Virus record (IMG/VR): IMGVR_UViG_3300036781_000289
Coordinates: 1 to 48,087 of that record
Direction: 5' to 3' (one strand)
Length of the DNA stretch: 48,087 nt
Source: a virus
Numbering within the stretch: position 1 is the stretch's first letter; every line of letters starts with the position of its first letter. Of this stretch, positions 30,925-38,813 are shown in pieces. Under the pieces are notes generated by a model. It was not told the DNA's origin and searched no databases. It saw nothing but the letters and a program-made list of their open reading frames with translations. Both the position numbers and the translations under genes were made by a program.

Positions 30925-33617
30925 TGAACAACCACAAAGTAATCGCACTGGATAATTTTAATCGTGCAAACGCCGCAAATCTTGGCGCAAATTGGTCGGT
31001 TGGACTTTCCGGCAACATTCCCGAAATTCTTTCAAATCAAGTGGCAAACCGTGTTGCGAACGCGAACAACGATGCGTTTTGGAATACGCAATTATTTGAC
31101 AACAATCAATATGCACAAGCGCTTTTGGTGCAACGAAACACGGGAGTTGATGATTTCTCAGGCGTTGCCGTTCGCATGAATGGATCGGATTATGTTGCAT
31201 TTCGCTTGCGTCAATCTTCCGGACAAATTGAAATCGCCTGGTACAATGGCGGCGCATTTACGATTCTCACAACGGATAGCGGATCCACCGGTGATCCGGC
31301 CGGAAAGTTGATGACGCTTGAAGTTATCGGTACGACCTATTATGCCTACTTGAATGGTGTTTTAGTATTGCAAGTGACAGATTCCAGGCCACCGGCAAGT
31401 GGCAGTCCTGGCATGATTTTATGGGGAACAACTGCCGGTCAAAGTCTTTGGGATAATTTTGAAGCTGGTATTATTCCGTCACCAACAGGTTTGGGTGTTG
31501 TTCGTGGTATCAAATACTTTTCCATTGACGTGATGAAAGAAACGAAAGACACGGTAAATGACCAACCACCCGACTCTGACATTGAAAACCTCACCAACGC
31601 GATCTCACAGGGTTTACGACCCACTCACATTGCGGTGTCGATGCCACTTGATAAACAAAACGACATGCTTAATAATGGCAACTTTCCAACACCGCGAACA
31701 ATTGATGCTAATTTCAAAATGTGGTTTGACACAATTCACAATGCCGGATGCAAAGTAATGTATCGCGGAACGTTTTGTAATATGGAAAATATTTATAATT
31801 TTCCGTATCTTCCGAGTGCTGATCCTGGCTTTATTCCACAAGGCAGCGCAGCGAGCGCAGCAACAGATGGCGAAACAACGTGGCTTGGGAAAATGTACCA
31901 GGCAATCTTGCGGATCGGCAGCAATTTCAAACCAGGTGATATTTTTGCACCGTTTCCGGAACAAACAAGTTATGTGTTTGGTAGTCCGGCAAATTCTTTC
32001 TTATCAACCACGCCGTCAATACAAAGTAATTACACGACGTTTTTTCAAGATGTCAAAACCGTTGCGGACGCTGCATTTGCAAAACTTAATATTTCAGGCG
32101 TTGTGACCGGTTTTTCATCGAATAATTATTCTGAAATTCGATCCGGATATTTACAACAAGGGGTGTTCGATACTGGCCAAATCGTGTCATTGGATTATTA
32201 CGGCGATTATAACAGTGACGGTGTGCAACCATATCAGTATTACGTTGATATTCAAGCGGTGACACAATCGAAAGGTTATCCGGCATTTTGGCAAGAGTGG
32301 GGAGATTTACAAACAGACAATGAAGATTATCAAACACGACTCGATTATTTCGATGCCGTGTGTGCTCAAATCGCGCAAATGGTCAATGACGGATTCTTGA
32401 TCGGTTTCAATTATTGGGGTGGTTGGGCTGGACAAAATACGAGTATTCTGGATCAAAACGCTGACGGAACGTATGTCTTAAATGGTCAAGGTGTTATTTT
32501 GGCGAAATACTTTAATCCGTCACCGCAAGCGGTTAAAAACTTTGTCAGTGGTGTTGGTCATTCACAACGATCTCGTTGGGAAATACAAGCGTGGATCAAT
32601 GGTCAATTGTTCGCCGATTTGACCGGCATTGCACAAGACCGGCATTTTCTTTTGACACGCAACGATTCTGACCAAATTGATTTTTCAATGAATCTTGACG
32701 CGCTCGAAGCGTATGCCACAAAGTTGAAAATAAACTCACAAGATATTTTGCAAAAGGGAATTACTGAAATAAGATTTCTCAGAAATGGCGTTGTGATGTC
32801 GGCTGGTTACATTACGTATTGGGATGTCGAACTTGCAGCTGATCGAAAAATCACCGTGCAATGTCGCGGTTGGCTCGAACTTTTGAAGTATCGATTTTCA
32901 AATAATCAGTGGTCAAATATGACAGCGCTGCAGATTTTTCAAGCGGAAGTGAACGCATCGCAAGCGTTGACGTTTGGCAACCTGGGTTTTGTTTTTGGGT
33001 TGTTGCCGGCATCGGACGCAACGAATTTGTTTGGTGTCAAAACATATCAGGACAAACCGCTTTATGATTTGGTAACTGATTTTACAAAAGAAGATAACGG
33101 TTTCGATTTTGAAATAACGTGGGATAAGAAAATCAATATTTACTATCCGGTTATGGGAACAATTCGCCAGGACATTGTATTTTCTTATCCAGGCAATATC
33201 AAAGACCTCAAGATTTCAAACGATGTGACAAAGTGGGGGAATCAGTTTATTTCTCGCGGATCACAAGGACTCGATGATGTAATCGCAAACGATTCACCAA
33301 GTCAACAAAAATACGGTTTGATGCAAGCGATCGCGCATTTTTCTGATGTCGATAATCAACAACAATTAGATGACCTTACGCAAACCGAACTTGACGAATT
33401 CAAAGACGGTGTTATTTTGCATGACGTACAAATGGACGGTTCGATCAGTCCGCAAACCGGATCATACAGACTTGGCGACCAAGTGCGAAACAGTGTCACG
33501 AATTTATTGAAATTGTATGCCGGCGTGAATAATTTTTTCAGAATTGATAAGATTGATGTGAAAATTGGTAAGGATGATGATGAAACGGTCGAAGTGTCGA
33601 CCAATTCACCAACTTAA
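30924..33617 (+). CDS. Tail hub (Tal-like) fused to LamG-like and glycoside-hydrolase-like domains, 897 aa
   Basis: Residues 1-185: a LamG/concanavalin-like domain (IALDNFNRANAANLGANWSV ... GMILWGTTAGQSLWDNFEAG). About 190-530: a TIM-barrel-like hydrolase (IKYFSIDVMKETKDTV, THIAVSMPLD, GFSSNNYSE with candidate acid/base E404, IVSLDYYGDY, PAFWQEWGDL with candidate nucleophile E458, FNYWGGW). About 540-897: a siphovirus hub/Tal domain (WEIQAWINGQLFADLTGIAQ ... VTKWGNQFISRG ... SYRLGDQVRNSVTN). It probably binds and cuts host surface glycan during adsorption. Catalytic residues and family are inference. Confidence 0.8.
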   Translation: MNNHKVIALDNFNRANAANLGANWSVGLSGNIPEILSNQVANRVANANNDAFWNTQLFDNNQYAQALLVQRNTGVDDFSGVAVRMNGSDYVAFRLRQSSGQIEIAWYNGGAFTILTTDSGSTGDPAGKLMTLEVIGTTYYAYLNGVLVLQVTDSRPPASGSPGMILWGTTAGQSLWDNFEAGIIPSPTGLGVVRGIKYFSIDVMKETKDTVNDQPPDSDIENLTNAISQGLRPTHIAVSMPLDKQNDMLNNGNFPTPRTIDANFKMWFDTIHNAGCKVMYRGTFCNMENIYNFPYLPSADPGFIPQGSAASAATDGETTWLGKMYQAILRIGSNFKPGDIFAPFPEQTSYVFGSPANSFLSTTPSIQSNYTTFFQDVKTVADAAFAKLNISGVVTGFSSNNYSEIRSGYLQQGVFDTGQIVSLDYYGDYNSDGVQPYQYYVDIQAVTQSKGYPAFWQEWGDLQTDNEDYQTRLDYFDAVCAQIAQMVNDGFLIGFNYWGGWAGQNTSILDQNADGTYVLNGQGVILAKYFNPSPQAVKNFVSGVGHSQRSRWEIQAWINGQLFADLTGIAQDRHFLLTRNDSDQIDFSMNLDALEAYATKLKINSQDILQKGITEIRFLRNGVVMSAGYITYWDVELAADRKITVQCRGWLELLKYRFSNNQWSNMTALQIFQAEVNASQALTFGNLGFVFGLLPASDATNLFGVKTYQDKPLYDLVTDFTKEDNGFDFEITWDKKINIYYPVMGTIRQDIVFSYPGNIKDLKISNDVTKWGNQFISRGSQGLDDVIANDSPSQQKYGLMQAIAHFSDVDNQQQLDDLTQTELDEFKDGVILHDVQMDGSISPQTGSYRLGDQVRNSVTNLLKLYAGVNNFFRIDKIDVKIGKDDDETVEVSTNSPT

Positions 33618-33618
33618 T

Positions 33619-33858
33619 ATGGCACGAAATCCAACAAGTGAAAAAATGGGGAATCGATTAGTCAATCAACTTAATTTGTTGAGTCGACAAATGCGTGAAT
33701 TACAAGCCAAATTTGCATTACCATATTTGATTTTTCCTTATCGAACAAGCGATCCACCGGTGACGAAACTTGGTCAAGCCGGTTTGTATTACAATTCAAA
33801 TACGGCGAAATGGCGAAAGTCTGTAAATGGTGGCGCATGGGCAGATACAACAATATAG
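33619..33858 (+). CDS. Small tail-tip protein, 79 aa
   Basis: Start 33619 directly after the hub. An N-terminal helix (RLVNQLNLLSRQMRELQAKF) probably forms a trimeric coiled coil, followed by a short beta part ending AGLYYNSNTAKWRKSVNGGA, a motif common at ends of phage fibre/tip proteins. Likely a small tail fibre or adaptor. Confidence 0.7.
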   Translation: MARNPTSEKMGNRLVNQLNLLSRQMRELQAKFALPYLIFPYRTSDPPVTKLGQAGLYYNSNTAKWRKSVNGGAWADTTI

Positions 33859-33888
33859 TTGCAAGGTGGAGTTTCAATGCTCTACACT
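33859..33888 (+). promoter_or_regulatory. Promoter for baseplate/fibre genes
   Basis: TTGCAA (33859-33864), 18 bases, TACACT (33883-33888), 10 bases before ATG 33899. Confidence 0.55.
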
Positions 33889-33898
33889 AAAATAAGAT

Positions 33899-34762
33899 AT
33901 GAGTGATTTTTTAGCAGTCCGTGACGGTGGTAAATCAAGCGAAGAAGCGTTTATGCGTTTTTGGCGCAAGGTTTCGTCAAACGGTCAAGGGCCACTTTTG
34001 TCAACCGATTATGCAGTCGGCGTGCATACACCGAACAATAATTCTGTTGATGTTGCGGTCGGTGATATTGCGATCGAATATCAAAATTATGTGTATCACG
34101 CATGGTCGGATGCAATTCACACTATCACGATCAATGCAAATTCCGCTGGTAATCCGCGCATCGATTCGATTGTTGCTTATATCGATTTGACCGTTGTTTC
34201 TTCTTCTTCAAATAATAACCCTGGTGCCATTAAGTTTATCGCGGTGCAAGGAATTCCGGCCGGTTCCCCAACCGCGCCAAACGGCACAACCGTTCAAGCA
34301 GCAGTCGGTGCGGGCAATCCGTATTATGTATTAGGGAACGTCAACGTTCCCAATGGCTTTACGTCAGGTTCGCAAATCACCAATTCCGGAACAACGATCA
34401 TTGTCGATCAACGATCGCAATTTTTAGTTGGTACGCCTTCCGCATTTGGTTTTGTCGTTGGTGGAATATTTTTAATCGCAAATGATGTCGGGTGGAATCC
34501 ACCAGTACCGACAACAAGAACGTTCACGAAAATGTCAGCACACGTCAAAGGTGCGCCAACCGGATCGATCGCAACATTTCAAATTTATAACATCACGCAA
34601 TCGCAAGCCGTTGGATCCATCACCGTTGCAGCATCGGCAACGGATGCGGACACAACAAGTCTTACAAACCCTTCCGTTAATGCAGGTGACAGACTCAGAA
34701 TTGACACGACCGCCATTGGGTCGACATATCCTGGCAATGATGCTTCTGTTGACTTGTTCTAA
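33899..34762 (+). CDS. Baseplate/tail fibre protein, 287 aa
   Basis: Residues 1-165 resemble the N-terminal module of upper baseplate/fibre proteins (YAVGVHTPNNNSVDVAVGDI, RIDSIVAYIDLTVVS, YYVLGNVNVPNGFTSGSQIT). The rest is a beta sandwich (TFTKMSAHVKGAPTGSIATF) likely to be the receptor-binding head. Role from pattern and position. Confidence 0.75.
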   Translation: MSDFLAVRDGGKSSEEAFMRFWRKVSSNGQGPLLSTDYAVGVHTPNNNSVDVAVGDIAIEYQNYVYHAWSDAIHTITINANSAGNPRIDSIVAYIDLTVVSSSSNNNPGAIKFIAVQGIPAGSPTAPNGTTVQAAVGAGNPYYVLGNVNVPNGFTSGSQITNSGTTIIVDQRSQFLVGTPSAFGFVVGGIFLIANDVGWNPPVPTTRTFTKMSAHVKGAPTGSIATFQIYNITQSQAVGSITVAASATDADTTSLTNPSVNAGDRLRIDTTAIGSTYPGNDASVDLF

Positions 34763-34765
34763 TGT

Positions 34766-35461
34766 ATGTTGACTCAAATTCTTACACCAAACATTCTCGC
34801 ATCGGGATCACTCGGCGGTAGCAATTCCAGCGCGACAACCGCTTCGTTTACTGTTCAACCAGGACAACTCATCGATCTCACAATTTTCAATAAAGGACCA
34901 AATACCACATCGGCAAATCTTCCAACACTTTCGGGTATTTCTGTTACATGGGTGCAGAAAACAACATTTCAATCATCGTTTTCATCCGGTGAATGGCGCA
35001 TCACGAAATGGGTTGGCGTTGTGACTTCGGTGCAATCCGGAACACTTGGAATTGCTTTCGCTGGTCAAAATCAACAAGCGATCGCCTGGGTAGTCGCGCA
35101 ATTCCCAAACAATGTTCAAGTTGATTTTGTTAATCCGCAAAATGCAATTATTCAAACACCGACATCACAAAACAATGGAACGGCGACATCGCAATCGCTT
35201 TCTTATAGCGCGTTTGCAAATATCAACAATGCGACATATAACGTGTATGCCAATGACGGTCAGGCTGGATTTAGCAGCGTTCAAGGAAGCGATACCGTAT
35301 TGGTCAACATCAATCAGGGATATTGTAATTTTCTTGTCACGTTTAATCCGGCAAATGAAACCGGTCCAAGTGGTGTGATGACAGGGAACAACTCAACTGG
35401 TAAAGTAGCAATGGGTGCCGAAGTTGCGTTCAAAGCGAATTTCGGCGGTTACGTTTTATGA
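34766..35461 (+). CDS. Beta-sandwich tail-tip protein, 231 aa
   Basis: One beta-sandwich domain (ATTASFTVQPGQLIDLTIFN, ISVTWVQKTTF, ITKWVGVVTSVQSGTLGIAF, AIAWVVAQF). The strand order and motifs resemble the N-terminal domain of the repeat protein at 20589, so the two may be distant relatives. Probably surface-exposed on the tail. Overlaps the next gene by ATGA. Confidence 0.7.
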   Translation: MLTQILTPNILASGSLGGSNSSATTASFTVQPGQLIDLTIFNKGPNTTSANLPTLSGISVTWVQKTTFQSSFSSGEWRITKWVGVVTSVQSGTLGIAFAGQNQQAIAWVVAQFPNNVQVDFVNPQNAIIQTPTSQNNGTATSQSLSYSAFANINNATYNVYANDGQAGFSSVQGSDTVLVNINQGYCNFLVTFNPANETGPSGVMTGNNSTGKVAMGAEVAFKANFGGYVL

Positions 35462-35691
35462 TTAGCGCACTTTTATCATTATTGTCACACTCAAATCAAG
35501 ACGCGCTTGCGATCATTGCGGTGCTTTGCATTGGCGGTTTTGTCGCCGTTGGCCAAATGCTTTTGAAAGAAAAGGACAAAGAGATCGAAATTGAGCGTGA
35601 TTTGGTCGACAAAGTAACACTTGGTTTGAAGTACAATAACGATACACAACAAGCAATTCTTATTTATTTGAAACGCGATGACCAAAAATGA
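35458..35691 (+). CDS. Single-pass membrane protein, holin-like candidate, 77 aa
   Basis: One span (ALAIIAVLCIGGFVAVGQML, residues 16-35) then a charged helix (LKEKDKEIEIERDLVDKVTL). Adjacent to the peptidase gene, so a holin, pinholin or spanin-like role is possible. Not a named family. Confidence 0.6.
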   Translation: MISALLSLLSHSNQDALAIIAVLCIGGFVAVGQMLLKEKDKEIEIERDLVDKVTLGLKYNNDTQQAILIYLKRDDQK

Positions 35692-35785
35692 TGCTAAAAA
35701 AATCGAGAAATTACTTCAAAAAGCTAAAAAAACCAGTCGAGAAATCCGTCAAGTGATTGACAAGAAGAAACGAAAAGAGAAATAA
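35678..35785 (+). CDS. Small basic helical protein, 35 aa
   Basis: ATG at 35678, TAA at 35783-35785: MTKNDAKKIEKLLQKAKKTS, then REIRQVIDKKKRKEK. Very basic amphipathic helix, overlapping the membrane protein gene by 14 bases. Could bind membrane or nucleic acid. Confidence 0.5.
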   Translation: MTKNDAKKIEKLLQKAKKTSREIRQVIDKKKRKEK

Positions 35786-35786
35786 T
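35757..35786 (+). promoter_or_regulatory. Possible promoter for the peptidase gene
   Basis: TTGACA (35757-35762), 18 bases, AATAAT (35781-35786), 10 bases before ATG 35797. The -10 is weak. Confidence 0.4.
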
Positions 35787-35796
35787 GTAGTAGAGT

Positions 35797-36792
35797 ATGG
35801 CAGACGTTCAAGTCCTCAATCAACAAGATCCAAAATGGGCAGACATCCCCGTCGGTAACGATTCAACACTTCTTATGTGGGCGATCGGTTGTTTTGTGAC
35901 CATGATTGCACAAGCGATCGGCACAACTCCGGACATTGTCAATTCACTTCTCAAAGGCGTTGACGGTTTTGCCGATAATGGGTCCGGCATGAAAACGCTT
36001 GTCATTTGGTCAAAACTTGCACAAGCATTTCCTGGTATCACGGCCGTTTTCAAAACTCCATACAATAATGATGATGTGCTTGCACAAATTGCCTTGGGAA
36101 ATAAAGTATTGTGCGAGGTATCAGCTGCACCGATCGGCGGCACCGGAATTCATTGCGTTATGTATATTGGCAATCATCAATTATATGACCCATGGACGGG
36201 TACTATTCGGCCGACAAGTGATTTCGGCACGCCTACCGCATACGTTGTTATTTCAGGCACATGGAATCAACCGGCAAGCACCGTTCCGGACAATGCCGGC
36301 GCGGATATGTATACTTTGCCGTCGGGTAAACAAGTCGACTTGGCTAATCGCGATAGCAATATTGTTTGTGCGAAAGTGTTTGATGAAGTCATCAACCAAA
36401 ATCTTTACACCAAAACTGAATTTTTCGATCAATTCGTCAACGGTGTTTGTGACCAATTAGGCATAACACCAACCACAAATCTTTCAACGGTGCAACAAGC
36501 ATATAAGGACAGACTCAATGCTGCAAAAGCATCGGTCATCACAAATGGTTCAGCACCGACAAGTATTCCGTCAACGTCAGTTTCAACAACTCCCCCACCG
36601 GAAATCGCGATAGGGGAGATCAAAACACCAACGGCAGGACAAAAGACCGTTGTTACTATAAAACCCGATCCGAATAAGCCGGCCAACGTGTTAGTGAGCG
36701 CAAAAACCGTTCCACACAAAGTTGCTATAGACTATATTGAAGAATGGTTTGCTGCATTGATAAAGAATTTCGGGGGAGGTGGTAAAAAATGA
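35797..36792 (+). CDS. C39-like cysteine peptidase, candidate endolysin, 331 aa
   Basis: The N-terminal domain follows the C39_2 pattern: VLNQQDPKWADIPVG, catalytic Cys32 in AIGCFVTMIAQA, His119 in TGIHCVMYIG and Asp131 in LYDPWTG. The following 110 residues are linker/helix, and the C-terminus is Pro/Thr-rich then AIDYIEEWFAALIKNFGGGG. Placed next to membrane proteins, it is the best candidate for peptidoglycan peptide cleavage at lysis. No LysM or SH3b domain is visible. C39-like folds also cleave other peptides, so the substrate is inferred. Confidence 0.75.
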   Translation: MADVQVLNQQDPKWADIPVGNDSTLLMWAIGCFVTMIAQAIGTTPDIVNSLLKGVDGFADNGSGMKTLVIWSKLAQAFPGITAVFKTPYNNDDVLAQIALGNKVLCEVSAAPIGGTGIHCVMYIGNHQLYDPWTGTIRPTSDFGTPTAYVVISGTWNQPASTVPDNAGADMYTLPSGKQVDLANRDSNIVCAKVFDEVINQNLYTKTEFFDQFVNGVCDQLGITPTTNLSTVQQAYKDRLNAAKASVITNGSAPTSIPSTSVSTTPPPEIAIGEIKTPTAGQKTVVTIKPDPNKPANVLVSAKTVPHKVAIDYIEEWFAALIKNFGGGGKK

Positions 36793-37052
36793 GTCCTGTA
36801 GATTTTAATGCCGTTTTTAATCCATTGACTTATGTTGGCGCGGGTGGCGCACCACTGATCGAACGAACAATTCAAGTGATACGCGAACAATTCAAACTTT
36901 CGTCATGGACGGCACCATATATTTCGTTGTTATTAACAACGATCGAACAGTTTGCAGTGAGTTGGTTGTTGCATTACACACCGGAACAATTTGTCATCGG
37001 GGTTGCTACAACGCTTCTTGTGGTCTGGAACGTACACGAAATTTCAAAGTAA
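36789..37052 (+). CDS. Holin-like membrane protein, 87 aa
   Basis: Strong RBS (GGGGGAGGTGG, 36772-36782) inside the end of the peptidase gene and an ATGA overlap. Two possible membrane helices (APYISLLLTTIEQFAVSWLL and TPEQFVIGVATTLLVVWNVH). Size and position after the lysin fit a class II holin. Confidence 0.7.
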   Translation: MSPVDFNAVFNPLTYVGAGGAPLIERTIQVIREQFKLSSWTAPYISLLLTTIEQFAVSWLLHYTPEQFVIGVATTLLVVWNVHEISK

Positions 37053-37144
37053 ATTTCCCCTGTTCAGTTTTCGTGTTCTATTTTTGGCGGTTTTTGACAA
37101 AACGTCATTTTTTCGTACACCATTTGTGTTCTGCTTTTTGCCCG

Positions 37145-37174
37145 TTGACAATCACACAACCATAAGTTTATAAT
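37145..37174 (+). promoter_or_regulatory. Consensus promoter with TGTTATATCAATCA downstream
   Basis: TTGACA (37145-37150), 18 bases, TATAAT (37169-37174). TGTTATATCAATCA (37181-37194) follows, as at the promoter at 8115. Confidence 0.85.
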
Positions 37175-37197
37175 TGTCATTGTTATATCAATCAAAT

Positions 37198-37266
37198 ATG
37201 GACGGATACAATATTTATCATTTAGACGAAATTCCACCGGATGACGAGGACGAAACCGATGAATAA
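37198..37266 (+). CDS. Very small acidic peptide, 22 aa
   Basis: ATG at 37198, 24 bases after the -10 box; ends DDEDETDE. It may act mainly as a leader peptide coupled to the next start at 37259. Confidence 0.4.
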   Translation: MDGYNIYHLDEIPPDDEDETDE

Positions 37267-37372
37267 AAAGAAAGTGTGCATTTGTCGATGTCATAAACCG
37301 GATCAACCGGAATTTGACAAAGCAATTCATTGTTCGTTTTGTTTGAGCAAAAGATTTATAAAAGAAGTATGA
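37259..37372 (+). CDS. Tiny zinc-finger protein, 37 aa
   Basis: MNKKKVCICRCHKPDQPEFD then AIHCSFCLSKRFIKEV: C-x-C-x-C-H plus C-x2-C, enough for one zinc site. Overlaps the acidic peptide, and its TGA overlaps the ATG at 37369. Confidence 0.6.
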   Translation: MNKKKVCICRCHKPDQPEFDKAIHCSFCLSKRFIKEV

Positions 37373-37728
37373 ACGAAAAAACACAAAAACTGATTAACAA
37401 CACCGTTGTCGAGATTGGCAAAAAGCTCGGCGGCCTTAATGGTTTCTTGACCATTAGCGAAGGCGTGCGTTACTATAGCAATGTGGAAGGAGATTATTTC
37501 GACATCGAATTTGAACCGTGTGGCATGACAATTCATTATGACGTGCGCGGTGGTGTTGAAGTCAAAATGGATTTAGCAAGTTTTTTTGATCCGGAAACAA
37601 TTTTGCGAATGGTCAAAAGTGTTTCGCTTAGCATCACGGAAGAACATCAAAACAGAAGCAAAGGAAAACGACAAGCCGAAATTAACAAACTCGAAAAAGA
37701 ACTGGAAGCATTGAAAGGGCAAAAATGA
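37369..37728 (+). CDS. Hypothetical protein, 119 aa
   Basis: ATGA-coupled start at 37369. A mixed alpha/beta N-terminal domain (GLNGFLTISEGVRYYSNVEG ... MTIHYDVRGGVEVKMDLASF) and a basic C-terminal coiled coil. No family recognised. Confidence 0.7.
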   Translation: MNEKTQKLINNTVVEIGKKLGGLNGFLTISEGVRYYSNVEGDYFDIEFEPCGMTIHYDVRGGVEVKMDLASFFDPETILRMVKSVSLSITEEHQNRSKGKRQAEINKLEKELEALKGQK

Positions 37729-38150
37729 ACGATCCGATAGTTAACGAAAGAAGAATTGAACACAAGGCCGATGATTTATTGTCAATGGAAGATTTGATAA
37801 AAAATCACGTCAAAAAAATTGAAGAACTCAAACTTGAGTTGAAACAGAATCGCGAAATGTATGATGATTCGTTCAACAATAACCCCACTTATCGCGAACA
37901 TCAAGAGCGTGTCAAAGAAGTAACGAAAGGTAAAAATTCCGTCCGTGCCGAAATTGCCAAACAACCGGCAGTTGCACAACTCGAACAAAAAACAAAAGAC
38001 TTGCGATTCGATATAAATGAGTCGCAAAAAACGTTGTCGGATTTGTTGACGGATTATAAAGAACAGACCGGCGCGACACAACTTGAATTGTTCGACGGCC
38101 GAACAATGGAACTTGTCACGACAGTCAAACTTGTACGGGTGGGAAAATAA
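37725..38150 (+). CDS. Coiled-coil protein, 141 aa
   Basis: Highly charged helices almost throughout (IKNHVKKIEELKLELKQNRE; QLEQKTKDLRFDINESQKTL), with a short globular end FDGRTMELVTTVKLVRV. Could be a small anti-restriction, anti-repressor or nuclease-associated helical protein; not recognised. ATGA overlap with the preceding gene. Confidence 0.7.
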   Translation: MNDPIVNERRIEHKADDLLSMEDLIKNHVKKIEELKLELKQNREMYDDSFNNNPTYREHQERVKEVTKGKNSVRAEIAKQPAVAQLEQKTKDLRFDINESQKTLSDLLTDYKEQTGATQLELFDGRTMELVTTVKLVRVGK

Positions 38151-38167
38151 AGTAATCGTTTTTGAAA

Positions 38168-38467
38168 ATGAGTAAAAATGCACTTCAACGACTTCTCAAG
38201 GCTGGATATACCGTGAAAACCCTCCAGGAAACATTTGATGCACTTCCGAAAGGTCTTTTTGTTCCAGATGATGAAAAAAATGCAATACACTTAAAGCGTA
38301 TCAGGACTGTCTTTATGTTGCGGATTGACGAGAAAGGTTATACATTAACTTGGCTTGTGAAAGATGAACAAAAAGACCCTTCAATTATTCATCAAACAAC
38401 AAATAAGGACATTTTTGAAACATTGACAAATATGTTGTTATTTACGAAGTCATGTAATGCGTTTTGA
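38168..38467 (+). CDS. Hypothetical protein, 99 aa
   Basis: ATG at 38168 chosen. Sequence MSKNALQRLLKAGYTVKTLQ has an HTH-like opening, then a beta hairpin (IRTVFMLRIDEKGYTLTWLV). No family assigned. Overlaps the following disrupted gene by 11 bases. Confidence 0.65.
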   Translation: MSKNALQRLLKAGYTVKTLQETFDALPKGLFVPDDEKNAIHLKRIRTVFMLRIDEKGYTLTWLVKDEQKDPSIIHQTTNKDIFETLTNMLLFTKSCNAF

Positions 38468-38682
38468 GAAGTTAAAAATTCTTCGATAGGCAAATCATCA
38501 TCTTCCTACTTTTTCCTACCCCGTTTATTATCTGGCGACTTTCTGAAATATTTGAAAATCCTGCCGCTTATCCGAGTCGCACGGTCCCATTCAAGATGCC
38601 TCTTGAATATGCACTTTACAATATCGGCGGCATTGCTCTAATTTTATCAAAAATCACAAAGCGCGCCTATCGCCCAGCGTAG
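38457..38682 (+). pseudogene. Membrane-protein gene disrupted by +1 shift in an A5 run
   Basis: The ATG frame (MRFEKLKILR) stops at TAG 38487. Moving one base forward in the AAAAA at 38474-38478 opens 67 further codons: FFDRQIIIFLLFPTPFIIWR, then LSEIFENPAAYPSRTVPFKM and LEYALYNIGGIALILSKITK, ending at TAG 38680. The shifted product would have two membrane helices and good sense throughout, and the shifted frame has no usable start of its own. An indel (real or assembly error) or a programmed shift is possible. More CGC/CCG codons than the neighbours. Confidence 0.5.
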
Positions 38683-38693
38683 TACGCGCCGTG

Positions 38694-38764
38694 TGAGAGT
38701 GACGGGAATCGAACCCGCGAGAGCGATTTTGAAGATCGCCGGCTTACCATTAACCTACACTCCC
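38694..38764 (-). tRNA. tRNA with anticodon UCA (reads UGA)
   Basis: On the minus strand: acceptor GGGAGTG (38764-38758) with CACTCTC (38701-38695), one G-U; D stem GGTT/AGCC with loop AATGGTA; anticodon stem GCGAT/ATCGC closing loop CTTCAAA, whose anticodon TCA is at 38732-38730; variable loop TCTC; T stem GCGGG/CCCGT with loop TTCGATT; discriminator A at 38694. CCA is not encoded. Identity unresolved (Gly-like short D-loop and 4-nt variable loop, or Trp). Too small and regular for selenocysteine tRNA. TATAAA sits 6 bases upstream of the tRNA 5' end. Confidence 0.88.
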
Positions 38765-38769
38765 ATGAT

Positions 38770-38775
38770 TTTATA
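38770..38775 (-). promoter_or_regulatory. -10 box (TATAAA) of the tRNA gene
   Basis: Minus-strand TATAAA directly follows a strong hairpin and precedes the tRNA by about 5 bases. The -35 is poor. Confidence 0.45.
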
Positions 38776-38808
38776 CCAAAAACGGACGCTTAAGCACGTC
38801 CGTTTTGG
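38776..38808. terminator. Strong hairpin between tRNA and RBS-like element
   Basis: CCAAAAACGGACG (38776-38788) pairs with CGTCCGTTTTGG (38797-38808), with one bulged A. May act as terminator or processing signal. Confidence 0.55.
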
Positions 38809-38813
38809 CCAGC

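Noticed and set aside
38694-38764. Selenocysteine tRNA
   Set aside because: Variable loop is 4 nt and acceptor plus T stem are 12 bp; a tRNA-Sec would have a long variable arm and 13 bp.
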